Position numbers and translations under genes: made by a program. This document shows, piece by piece, positions 32,240 through 38,710 of a stretch of DNA of 39,163 bases (position 1 is its first letter; each line of letters opens with the position of its first letter). Source of the stretch: Heliobacterium mobile (GTDB lineage: Bacteria > Bacillota > Desulfitobacteriia > Heliobacteriales > Heliobacteriaceae); NCBI RefSeq assembly GCF_009720735.1, contig NZ_WNKU01000031.1, forward strand, positions 1 through 39,163, read 5' to 3'. The notes beneath the pieces were generated by a model that saw only the letters and a list, made by a program, of their open reading frames with translations, was not told where the DNA came from and searched no databases.

Positions 32240-32467
32240 CTACTGTTTGGCATGGTATGAATCTTCATCGGGCCTGTTTCGCTTCAAGGTCATTTCGTTG
32301 TTGGCTGGTGTAAATGGATGCAGCGACTGTGGTAGAAAATCTTTATTGGCTCTCTCCAAGGCACCCACATGTTTATCGGGAAACCCTTCTGTCTCTTCGA
32401 TCACAGCTCCGAGTTTTTCAACAGGAACGGGTGATTCTCTACGGTCTATTTCTCCGATCTGACTCAC
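32240..32467 (-). CDS. Small hydrophilic protein (75 aa), probable forespore gene
   Basis: The 75 codons read MSQIGEIDRRESPVPVEKLG and onward to YHAKQ, rich in Glu, Pro, Asn and Lys with no hydrophobic segment. Plus-strand frames over the same bases give Cys/Ser-rich nonsense, so this strand is preferred. The GTG at 32467 abuts a GGGGGGAG run, an unusually close ribosome binding site, so the start is uncertain. A near-perfect SigG/SigF promoter (CATACTA -10) sits 11 bases upstream. The small size, polarity and promoter suggest a forespore protein, but the sequence is not a recognisable acid-soluble spore protein. It lies opposite and just before the cluster at 32592. Confidence 0.5.
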   Translation of the reverse strand: MSQIGEIDRRESPVPVEKLGAVIEETEGFPDKHVGALERANKDFLPQSLHPFTPANNEMTLKRNRPDEDSYHAKQ

Positions 32468-32477
32468 CTCCCCCCGT

Positions 32478-32506
32478 TAGTATGAGCGATAAGACGATCC
32501 CGATTC
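32478..32506 (-). promoter_or_regulatory. Forespore-type (SigG/SigF) promoter
   Basis: On the minus strand GAATC (32502-32506), a 17-base spacer and a perfect CATACTA (32478-32484) match the SigG consensus GHATR-N17/18-CATNHTA with one mismatch. It points at the 75-codon gene. Confidence 0.55.
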
Positions 32507-32591
32507 TAAAGGCAACTTTCTCCTTCTTCTATGCGCATGTCCCCGTCTATCAGCGAATATGATTAGACAAGTCAAGGAGGGGATTGTACCA

Positions 32592-33245
32592 ATGAGTGCA
32601 CCGAACATACCGGAGCGTACACGCGAAGAGGCGATCAACGATATTATCGAATCCATCGCGCTGGAGGAAACGGCATTAGCTCATCTCATCAATGCCGAAG
32701 CCCATAAGGTGCAAAATGCCATTAGTACAGATAATATTTCCATTCCGGAACTAACTGCACTGAATAAAAGCGTTCGTGATCTGATGATGATCGTGGTGAA
32801 AAAGGAAATGCTACTCCAGTTTAAGCTGGAGTTGGTACTCGCATCGTCCCCTTCCCCTTGCTCTCCTAGAGGGCGCTGTCCCTATTTCAAAAAGCGACCG
32901 AAAAAAAGGCCTCCCTGCCCACCACCGGGAGCACCGATGGATTCACAGCCCCCTTACCGGCCTCCCGTGCCGCCTCACCTATACTTAAATCACTATCACG
33001 GCGATGTTGCGGAAGTATCCCCGACGAACTATTCTCCGAAGCCTCCCTCGAGTAATCATCGAAAAACGGCACCTTCCTATATAGCTGAAGCTTCTCAACC
33101 GGAAAACTACCCTTCCCATGAAAGCAGAAATATTTCTTCCACTTATCCCGTCCATTATTCAGGTACAAGCGTGAAACCCGGCAATCCGTCTACGCCCCCA
33201 TCAGAAATGAAAAATAAATTGCTTCGAAGAAAAAAACGTCGTTAA
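32592..33245 (+). CDS. Helical-signature protein with Pro-rich tail (putative spore-surface protein)
   Basis: The 217-residue protein has two parts. Residues 15-83 form a helical domain with the signature SIALEETALAHLINAEAHKV and, 30 residues later, KKEMLLQFKLE. The same signature recurs in the proteins at 33672 and 35387. Residues 85-217 are a low-complexity tail rich in Pro, Ser, Tyr and His (for example RPKKRPPCPPPG), ending in a basic KNKLLRRKKRR. No signal peptide or membrane helix is present, as expected for spore-coat or exosporium proteins assembled from the mother-cell cytoplasm. The ATG at 32592 follows AAGGAGGGG; the 116-codon gene follows after 12 bases. I recall this signature in small clostridial or Paenibacillus proteins near collagen-like spore genes, without known function. 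Confidence 0.75.
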   Translation: MSAPNIPERTREEAINDIIESIALEETALAHLINAEAHKVQNAISTDNISIPELTALNKSVRDLMMIVVKKEMLLQFKLELVLASSPSPCSPRGRCPYFKKRPKKRPPCPPPGAPMDSQPPYRPPVPPHLYLNHYHGDVAEVSPTNYSPKPPSSNHRKTAPSYIAEASQPENYPSHESRNISSTYPVHYSGTSVKPGNPSTPPSEMKNKLLRRKKRR

Positions 33246-33257
33246 GGTGAGAAGTGT

Positions 33258-33608
33258 ATGGTGAAAGCTGCAACTCCCGCTATGAAATCCTTTTATGATT
33301 CTCAAACTCTTCTCCGAGTAGCTATAAAAAGTCTGGAACAGACTATGCATACAGCCCTCGTGCAGGCGGGAGCATCTGAGGAAGTTCAACAAGAAATCCT
33401 TCAGAATTTTGATCATCTTTACTTATTGATAGAGACACGTAAGAACATATTTACCATCACCCTAAACATCGAAGGGCTCCCTCCGAAAGCTCCCCCGAGT
33501 TCAGCTACTCCAACCGTAACTCCTGTTTCACATAAGGAACGTCTGATAAAATCTCGATTCACTGGGAAAATCGTTCGTAAAGAATGGGAAAAAACACCAT
33601 TCTTCTAG
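33258..33608 (+). CDS. Hypothetical protein (116 aa) in the putative spore-surface operon
   Basis: The 116-residue protein has two amphipathic helices (about 14-60, DSQTLLRVAIKSLEQTMHTA then EEVQQEILQNFDHLYLLIE), a Pro/Thr-rich hinge (LPPKAPPSSATPTVTP) and a basic end (KSRFTGKIVRKEWEKTPFF). The helical part has the length and position of the neighbouring signature domain but lacks its NAE and QFKLE motifs, so relationship is uncertain. AAGGTGAG lies eight bases before the ATG, and the gene begins 12 bases after the previous stop, so it is cotranscribed. Function unknown. Confidence 0.68.
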   Translation: MVKAATPAMKSFYDSQTLLRVAIKSLEQTMHTALVQAGASEEVQQEILQNFDHLYLLIETRKNIFTITLNIEGLPPKAPPSSATPTVTPVSHKERLIKSRFTGKIVRKEWEKTPFF

Positions 33609-33671
33609 AAGTCAAGTTTCCCTTTCCTCCCCCATACTCTTTAGAGCAATAATAAAAAGGAGGGATTTTCC

Positions 33672-33959
33672 TTGACTGCTCCCGTGATCATGCCGATCCC
33701 AACTCTGCCTGAGGCCAAGGCTGAACTGCTTCACTCTATAGCCCTTGAAGAAGTCGCCATTGCCCATATTCTTAACGCCGAAGGGGAAAAAATTCAAAAA
33801 GCACTTACCTGTGAACATAAGCTGGATGATTTAATAGCTATTGATGCCTCAGTCGCTTCGGTATTACGTTTACTCATCAAAAAAGAGATGATACTTCAGT
33901 TTAAGCTGGAATCGACGCTTACGCTTCCGAATAGTACACATCCCCACCCGCACCCCTAA
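33672..33959 (+). CDS. Helical-signature protein (95 aa)
   Basis: The 95-residue protein is almost entirely the signature domain: SIALEEVAIAHILNAEGEKI (22-41), a short variable loop (CEHKL), then LLIKKEMILQFKLE (67-80) and a small Pro/His tail (STHPHPHP). It is a compact paralogue of the N-terminal part of the 217-residue protein at 32592. The start is TTG at 33672 with AAAGGAGGG upstream. A terminator at 33981-34022 ends the three-gene group. The His-rich tail could bind metal. Confidence 0.75.
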   Translation: MTAPVIMPIPTLPEAKAELLHSIALEEVAIAHILNAEGEKIQKALTCEHKLDDLIAIDASVASVLRLLIKKEMILQFKLESTLTLPNSTHPHPHP

Positions 33960-33980
33960 TCCCTTTTCAGCAAAAAGACG

Positions 33981-34022
33981 ATAACGGCATCTGCCTCTAG
34001 CGCAGGTGTCGTTATTTTTTTA
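33981..34022 (+). terminator. Terminator of the three-gene group
   Basis: ATAACGGCATCTGC-CTCTAGC-GCAGGTGTCGTTAT pairs over 14 positions with two mismatches, followed by TTTTTTT. Confidence 0.82.
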
Positions 34023-34107
34023 TCCAAATGAATTTATGTAATCTAGTTTACGGTGTTTATTAAAATATTCGGTTTTGTTCAAGAAGATCTTTCCAGGGGA
34101 TTGAGAA

Positions 34108-34135
34108 CACGTTTTTTGTCAAGAAACATATCCTG
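34108..34135 (+). promoter_or_regulatory. Possible SigK promoter of the glycosyltransferase gene
   Basis: CACG (34108-34111), 15 bases and CATATCCTG (34127-34135) match mACm-N16-CATAnnnTA at all but the last base. It lies 50 bases before the TTG start. Confidence 0.4.
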
Positions 34136-34185
34136 TACAGGTAAGCTGGCCCTTCAAAGAGGTTGGATCTTAGGAGGTCTTCCTT

Positions 34186-35319
34186 TTGAGAACAGGGAAA
34201 CAAAAAATATCTTTAGCGATGATCGTTAGGGATGAAGAAAACTGTATCAAGCGATGTTTAGATAGCGTGAAAGATCTAGTCGACGAAATCGTGATAGTGG
34301 ACACGGGATCATTCGACCGAACAATAGAGATTTGTCGTTCCTATAATGCCCAAGTGTATTTATATCCTTGGAATGATCATTTTGCTGAAGCTCGCAACTT
34401 TGGTTTGGACAAAGTTTCCGGCGAATGGATACTTTGGTTGGACGCAGATGAAGAGGTGTTTTTGGAGGATAAAGATATATTTTTAGATCACTCACTCTTT
34501 GAGGAATATGATGCTTTCTCCGTTCCCCTGATTAACTTCTATGGTGATCAGATTGATTTGGATCAGACTGCTCAAATCGCACAACCTCGAATTTTTAGAA
34601 ACCAAAAAGGGTTTCGCTTTGAAAACAAGATTCATGAATGGCTTAATCTTTCAGTTGCTTATGCGCAGAATCGTGTAGGCTTTATGGACCTAAAAATCTA
34701 TCATTATGGCTATATCAACAATAGGATCCACGATAAACAGAAATACAAGAGAAACGTTAATCTGTTATTAAAAGAATTGGAAGAAAGTGACAATAACCCT
34801 TGGGCCCATTATTATTTAGCGACGGAGTATTACCGAGGAAGAGATCTTAAAGAAGCCTTCGAACAGGTGAACCTATCGATCGTACAGTTTTTAAATCAAG
34901 GTGTAATTCCCCCTCCCTCGATGCTTTATAGTCTGAAGTATTCGATTCTGATTGAAACTGGGAGTTGGGAGGGAGCATGGCCCAGCATTCAATCGGCAGT
35001 TAAAATGTTCCCTGATTATGTTGACCTAAAATTTTATATGGGAGTCATTCTTTATTGTAAAAAAATGATTCCTGACGCTCTAAAGGCCTTTGAAGAATGT
35101 ATAGAACTGGGAGAAAACAACCTTAACTATCTGAGCCTGAGAGGCTTAGGCAGCTTTAAAGCTTGGTATTATAAGGGACTTTGTTTAGAAGCGTTAGATA
35201 GAGAAGATGAAGCTGTAGGGGCTTATCTTCAGTCAGTGAAACTTTCAAACAATTTTGTTCCCGCTAGCGAAGCCCTTAATAAGCTGCTCGCAGCAGTTCA
35301 TCTTCAAAATAGTAGTTAG
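34186..35319 (+). CDS. Family 2 glycosyltransferase with C-terminal TPR-like repeats
   Basis: The 377-residue soluble enzyme has an N-terminal GT-A domain: SLAMIVRDEENCIKRCLDSV (9-28), EIVIVDTGSFDRT (34-46), PWNDHFAEARNFGL (61-74), and the metal-binding LDADEE (85-90). Helical repeats fill residues 195-370 (for example WAHYYLATEYYRGRDLKEAF and AWYYKGLCLEALDREDEAV), typical of TPRs that hold a protein or peptide substrate. This layout is shared with SunS-type and similar protein or peptide glycosyltransferases. Lying between genes for small signature proteins, it may glycosylate one of them (inference). The start is TTG at 34186 after TAGGAGGTC. A SigK-like promoter lies upstream. Confidence 0.88.
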   Translation: MRTGKQKISLAMIVRDEENCIKRCLDSVKDLVDEIVIVDTGSFDRTIEICRSYNAQVYLYPWNDHFAEARNFGLDKVSGEWILWLDADEEVFLEDKDIFLDHSLFEEYDAFSVPLINFYGDQIDLDQTAQIAQPRIFRNQKGFRFENKIHEWLNLSVAYAQNRVGFMDLKIYHYGYINNRIHDKQKYKRNVNLLLKELEESDNNPWAHYYLATEYYRGRDLKEAFEQVNLSIVQFLNQGVIPPPSMLYSLKYSILIETGSWEGAWPSIQSAVKMFPDYVDLKFYMGVILYCKKMIPDALKAFEECIELGENNLNYLSLRGLGSFKAWYYKGLCLEALDREDEAVGAYLQSVKLSNNFVPASEALNKLLAAVHLQNSS

Positions 35320-35386
35320 ATCAATTGTAGCAAATTACTTTTTATCACGTATAGTAAAATTAAACCAGTATAAAGGAGGAACAAAA

Positions 35387-35713
35387 ATGTCATTTCCCTC
35401 AATCCCCACGATAACCCCATCCATTAGTCTGAACCGAGGTCAAGTATGCAATCTGCTATTAGCTTCCATCGCTTTTGAAGAACTAGGTTTAGCACACATT
35501 ATCAATGCTGAAGGTGAAAAGATTCAAGCCGTATTAGGTACTCTTTCCAATGGTGTAACTGTATCTGGAATATCCATTAGCGGGTTACTCTCGATAAATC
35601 GTGGGGTCAATAAGACTTTGCAAAATGTTATTAAAACCCAAATGTTGCTTCAGTTTAAACTAGAAGATATTCTTGAAAATTGCGAACAACAACACCATCA
35701 CGATAAATGTTAA
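35387..35713 (+). CDS. Helical-signature protein (108 aa)
   Basis: This 108-residue protein is the third copy of the signature: SIAFEELGLAHIINAEGEKI (27-46), a longer loop (LSNGVTVSGISISGLLSI), then TQMLLQFKLEDI (84-95) and a His/Cys end (QQHHHDKC). The ATG at 35387 follows AAAGGAGGAAC; an in-frame upstream ATG lies inside the glycosyltransferase gene. It begins 67 bases after that gene, which suggests coexpression or a linked promoter. A strong terminator follows. The N-terminus is Pro/Ser-rich with no signal peptide. Confidence 0.76.
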   Translation: MSFPSIPTITPSISLNRGQVCNLLLASIAFEELGLAHIINAEGEKIQAVLGTLSNGVTVSGISISGLLSINRGVNKTLQNVIKTQMLLQFKLEDILENCEQQHHHDKC

Positions 35714-35721
35714 ATTAAGAT

Positions 35722-35765
35722 AAAAAGGGACCTATCCTTCTTTTGGTAAGGATAGGTCTCTTTTG
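35722..35765 (+). terminator. Terminator of the glycosyltransferase/signature gene unit
   Basis: GGGACCTATCCTT and AAGGATAGGTCTC pair over 13 positions with one mismatch around CTTTTGGT, followed by TTTT. Confidence 0.85.
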
Positions 35766-35855
35766 CGAGGTGGGATATGACATTCGTCATAAGCCCCTTT
35801 CATCTACAATAATTTACTACATAAATTATGAGTTCATAAATAATTTTGTGTTTAA

Positions 35856-36020
35856 GGCAAAACGGCTAGCCTACCCTATTATCGGGGTTTGGCATTCCAA
35901 AAGCTGCTGGTCAAAGCTGGTATTCGCCAGTCGACCTCATTTCATAGCCTAAAACACAGTCCATTTCTATTGCTGTACAAAAGCGTCTTAAAATGTGCCC
36001 TCCTCCCCTTTTCGATATAG
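35856..36020 (+). pseudogene. Tyrosine recombinase C-terminal relic
   Basis: One plus-strand frame reads LAFQKLLVKAGIRQSTSFHS and then LKHS, which resembles the region around the conserved box of tyrosine recombinases (kAGI...FHxLRHT). The conserved Arg is Lys here, and no catalytic N-terminal part is attached. The fragment begins after a stop and has no start codon or ribosome binding site. It is a decayed remnant at best; about 40 residues are recognisable. Confidence 0.35.
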
Positions 36021-36059
36021 CCCCTTCCGTATTTTAATGAGAGACTGAATCAGCGCAGT

Positions 36060-36338
36060 TTAATCGTTACGAGTGAGCCACTTGGGGGTAGGCGGTGGGG
36101 TTGGGACGGGATCGATAAACTCTACCGGATTATCGGGGATGAAACCTTGAGTCATGAAGAAAGGAAAGAAAGGATAGATGGCACGTAGCTGGCTGAAGGT
36201 TAGTGCGACAGTTCGAGGTTTGAAGGTTTTACCAGAGTACTTTTTGAACTGTGAGATATCCATTTGAGTCGCTTTTTCCGGCCCGACCATCCCCCCTTGG
36301 GGGTAGGGTGTGGAATGACGCCACGGAGACACCTTCAC
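36060..36338 (-). pseudogene. XerC/D-like tyrosine recombinase, N-terminal domain only
   Basis: The 92 codons contain a core-binding (SAM-like) domain: MDISQFKKY, then TFKPRTVALTFSQLRAIYPF, FMTQGFIPDNPVEFID and PKWLTRND. Family members normally continue LTRNEQ...; here the expected CAA (Gln) is TAA, after which the same frame continues plausibly (TALIQSLIKIRKGL) before decaying. The catalytic Arg-His-Arg-Tyr part is missing. A GTG at 36338 without a good ribosome binding site is the only start. It points toward the opposite-strand recombinase relic at 35856-36020. Confidence 0.6.
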
Positions 36339-36339
36339 G

Positions 36340-36585
36340 CTATTATAATGCCAGTGGGTTTAACTGGAGAAACCATTGACGGTGCGGGGTGACGGGGTTA
36401 GACTAGGTGTACAGCCCTATGAATCCCTAACCTTTGGTAGCGTGCTTGGTTTGGGACCAAGACGATGTTTGTCAAGATAGTTGTCGCATGGACCTATGTA
36501 AACTTAAATCTATATGCAACCGCCGGTCTTGACAAATGTGCTGTGAATAAATCACCCCGACCGACGGACATACGCCTGTGTAACA
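36340..36585. other. Non-coding stretch with inverted repeats between mobile-element relics
   Basis: No gene is seen. Hairpin CTTGGT-TTGGG-ACCAAG lies at about 36445-36461. TTTGTCAAGA (36468-36477) is inverted as TCTTGACAAA (36527-36536). The latter begins a 16-base word, TCTTGACAAATGTGCT, that recurs inverted with one change at 36613-36628, inside the IS3 relic. These look like element ends or recombination scars. Confidence 0.5.
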
Positions 36586-36628
36586 TTAGCTCTGGTCGGC
36601 TTTGCTCAGTCTAGCACATTCGTCAAGA
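36527..36628. repeat. 16-base inverted repeat pair (15/16 identical)
   Basis: TCTTGACAAATGTGCT (36527-36542) is repeated in inverse as AGCACATTCGTCAAGA (36613-36628). Between the arms CGACC (36558-36562) and GGTCG (36594-36598) also face each other, so single-stranded DNA or RNA could fold into a long interrupted stem. The right arm lies in the coding end of the IS3-type relic. Confidence 0.6.
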
Positions 36629-37140
36629 CTCTTCGCTTCGCTCCGACCGTAAGCGGCGGCTGCCGGGTTGCTGCGCATCCGTTTTAAGAACCAGCCCCCT
36701 CCCTCGGGAATCCGCCTGTGATCTTCTTTTATCGGATTTAGGGCCACTTTATCACTCAAGGCCCAGTTTCGGGTTCCTCTCGCCCAACGTTCGGGATGAC
36801 GGCTCCGAGCTTCTACGTACACCTTGCGGCGTTTCTCCAGGATCACCAAGGCACTTCCTTCATGACGTTGTCGAGGTGTAACAAATTGCAAACCGCTGTG
36901 CCGGTGCTTTTCGTTATACCAATAGACAAACTGACTCATCCACTTCCGGGCATCTTGTAGGGTTCCAAATCCTTTATACGGGTAGTCTGGACGGTACTTG
37001 CAGGTTCTGAATAACGACTCAGAATACGGGTTGTCGTTACTGACACGAGGCCTTGAGAAGGATGAACTGACGCCCAACTTTTCGAGCAGAACAAGGAATG
37101 AAGATGCCTTCATGGGGCTTCCGTTATCGGAATGAAGCAC
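36586..37140 (-). pseudogene. IS3-family transposase fragment (C-terminal half of OrfB)
   Basis: The readable part starts at VLHSDNGSPMK and includes NPYSESLFRTCKYRPDYPY, MSQFVYWYNEKHRHSGLQFV and HPERWARGTRNWALSDKVAL. This is the second half of the IS3 OrfB integrase domain with the second Asp and the Glu of the DDE triad. The first Asp and the helix-turn-helix part are missing. At about 37140 the sequence switches into an IS110 transposase on the same strand, so the element is truncated and inactive. The C-terminal tail beyond ALSDKVALNP is longer than usual. Confidence 0.85.
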
Positions 37141-38046
37141 CACCAGCAACCGTGATCCAGCCCAATCCCGGGATGGCCAGCATTTGTACGGCACCAGGAA
37201 TTTCTTCAAGTATGGTTACTACATCATGCGCTAACTCATCTAACTGCTTTGTGAGTAGAAAGTATTGCTCTAATAGCATTTCGATTTCTCGTCGTGCCAT
37301 CGTCTGGCCCAGCGATATCCCTACGGATGTGCTGGCTGCTTCTACTAACTTTATTGCTCGTTTTGCACCTACCGCACGTTTGACCTCGTTTTTCCACTGG
37401 GTCACTATGCCCTCCATTCCGAGGTTAACTACGTCTTGAGGTAGTGGGAAGTTTTTTAGCGTTATCATTGACGCCTTGCCTTCCCAGTCCTTAAACACGG
37501 TAGGGTATTCCGGAAAATAGCGGTCCAACCAGTTATGCACTTGGTTCTTCGTTTCGATCAGGCTTCGCATCAGCCGTTCTCGCTGTACCATCGCGACTCG
37601 TAGTTCGGCATATTTACCGGTCAAAATGTTTGGCTCTGAGTAACGACCGTCCTTGACCAGTTGCGCTATGACTCGAGCGTCTTTTATATCGTTTTTGGTC
37701 GGTGAATTGTCGTCGAATTCTTTGCTCTTTTTCACATGAGCCGGATTGACAACGACCGCTTTTATCTCTTTTTGAAGTAGGTAGTGAGTCATTGTAAGCC
37801 AGTAGTGGCCGGTCGGTTCCATGCCTACAACTGCTATTGTTTTGGTATAACTGCGTTGGAGTTCTTTTATCCACTTATGCAGTGCTTCAAATCCCCTATG
37901 GTTGCTGCAAAGATCAGTCGTCTGCCGAGCTCAATGCCTCGGTGATCCTGTGCACGTGCAACGTGAGTTTCTTTGGCTACATCAATTCCAACAATTAACG
38001 TGCTGTCTGTGATTTGCTCAATTCGACTCTTTTGTGTATAATTCAT
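37140..38046 (-). pseudogene. IS110-family transposase, frameshifted and truncated
   Basis: The gene starts with ATG at 38046 after CAGGAGGTGCACC. It reads MNYTQKSRIEQITDSTLIVG with the DEDD-domain start GIDVAKETHVARAQD. Near 37900-37908 the frame changes: the downstream frame continues NHRGFEALHKWIKELQ and VGMEPTGHYW. Next come NDIKDARVIAQLVKDGRY and the Transposase_20 region (LAIPGLGWITVA). At about 37140 it breaks into IS3 sequence, so the catalytic Ser-containing C-terminal part is lost. The frameshift and truncation both inactivate it. A long hairpin hides the ribosome binding site (38050-38117). Confidence 0.88.
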
Positions 38047-38049
38047 GGT

Positions 38050-38117
38050 GCACCTCCTGATATTTAAGGGTCCAAGCGCTGCAGCTTTGGAACACCTCGT
38101 ATGTTATCAGGGGGTGC
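38050..38117 (-). promoter_or_regulatory. Hairpin sequestering the IS110 transposase ribosome binding site
   Basis: In the minus-strand transcript GCACCCCCTGATA pairs with TATCAGGAGGTGC (12 of 13 bases). The second arm is the ribosome binding site itself. The loop contains a further hairpin (TCCAAAGC-TGCA-GCGCTTGGA, 38071-38091). Such structures keep read-through transcripts of insertion sequences untranslated. The region also corresponds to the left-end non-coding segment where IS110-group elements encode their bridge RNA. Confidence 0.65.
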
Positions 38118-38235
38118 TTTCTTTTTCAAAGCGCCAATTTATTCATTACAGGAATGCTCCTTTCATGTGGATTCTTATTATCTTACTCCTATTTTTTGAA
38201 TTTCGTTAATACGCACTTGCCTATCTAGGTTTAAT

Positions 38236-38264
38236 AACGATTTTACTCAAAAAAACATATGGTA
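38236..38264 (+). promoter_or_regulatory. Possible SigK promoter of the 64-codon gene
   Basis: AACG (38236-38239), 16 bases and CATATGGTA (38256-38264) match the SigK consensus mACm-N16-CATAnnnTA closely, with a full -10 match. It lies 27 bases before the ATG. Confidence 0.5.
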
Positions 38265-38291
38265 TATTGTACAAAATCTTGAGGAGGAATT

Positions 38292-38486
38292 ATGTCAAAT
38301 GCAAACTGTTTATACAAAAAAGAAGACGGAAAAAAAACATCAACACGTATTCGCAGTCGTAAACAACAATGTGATCAAAATGGCGGCTGCAGTCTCTCAA
38401 TAAATAATGAAGAATTACGCAACATTGAGGGAAACGATACTAAGCTCGATTCTACAAACGGTAAAATAACCAATTTAGTTCACTGA
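38292..38486 (+). CDS. Small polar protein (64 aa), unknown
   Basis: The 64 residues start MSNANCLYKKEDGKKTSTRI and continue with polar, Asn/Lys-rich sequence, including CDQNGGCSLS, and end GKITNLVH. Three cysteines (6, 27, 33) are present; there is no membrane segment. The ATG follows a perfect GAGGAGG with six-base spacing, which makes translation likely despite the lack of known relatives. A good SigK-like promoter precedes it. It lies in a region otherwise full of broken genes. A spore-related role is inferred from the promoter only. A terminator-like hairpin is at 38614-38652. Confidence 0.6.
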   Translation: MSNANCLYKKEDGKKTSTRIRSRKQQCDQNGGCSLSINNEELRNIEGNDTKLDSTNGKITNLVH

Positions 38487-38613
38487 TTAGATTAATACGG
38501 GTAGATATATCGGAAATAACGTTTAGGCTTTGACTACATTAATTAGCCTTATAACCATCCTCGACCCGGTTTTGGCTTGGAATTTGGTCCTACTAAGCGA
38601 TAAACTAATTTTT

Positions 38614-38652
38614 AAGCGTGCGGCAGTCGAAACTGCACACGCTTTATTTTTA
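38614..38652 (+). terminator. Terminator-like hairpin
   Basis: AAGCGTGCGGCAGT-CGAA-ACTGCACACGCTT pairs over 12-13 positions with small bulges, followed by TATTTTT. It lies about 130 bases after the 64-codon gene; its base is like that of the terminator at 19856. Confidence 0.7.
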
Positions 38653-38710
38653 GTTTTGGTCAAAGCATCTTGGTAGTTGTGGGTGGAACGGTTGAATTCT
38701 TAACGTATTA

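Noticed and set aside
32247-32462. Plus-strand 71-codon frame opposite the 75-codon gene
   Set aside because: It has Ser/Cys-rich shadow composition and no ribosome binding site. The minus strand has both a promoter match and a more protein-like composition.
35743-35952. 69-codon plus-strand frame after the last signature gene
   Set aside because: It starts inside the terminator hairpin and has no ribosome binding site. A different frame of the same bases carries the recombinase-like fragment.
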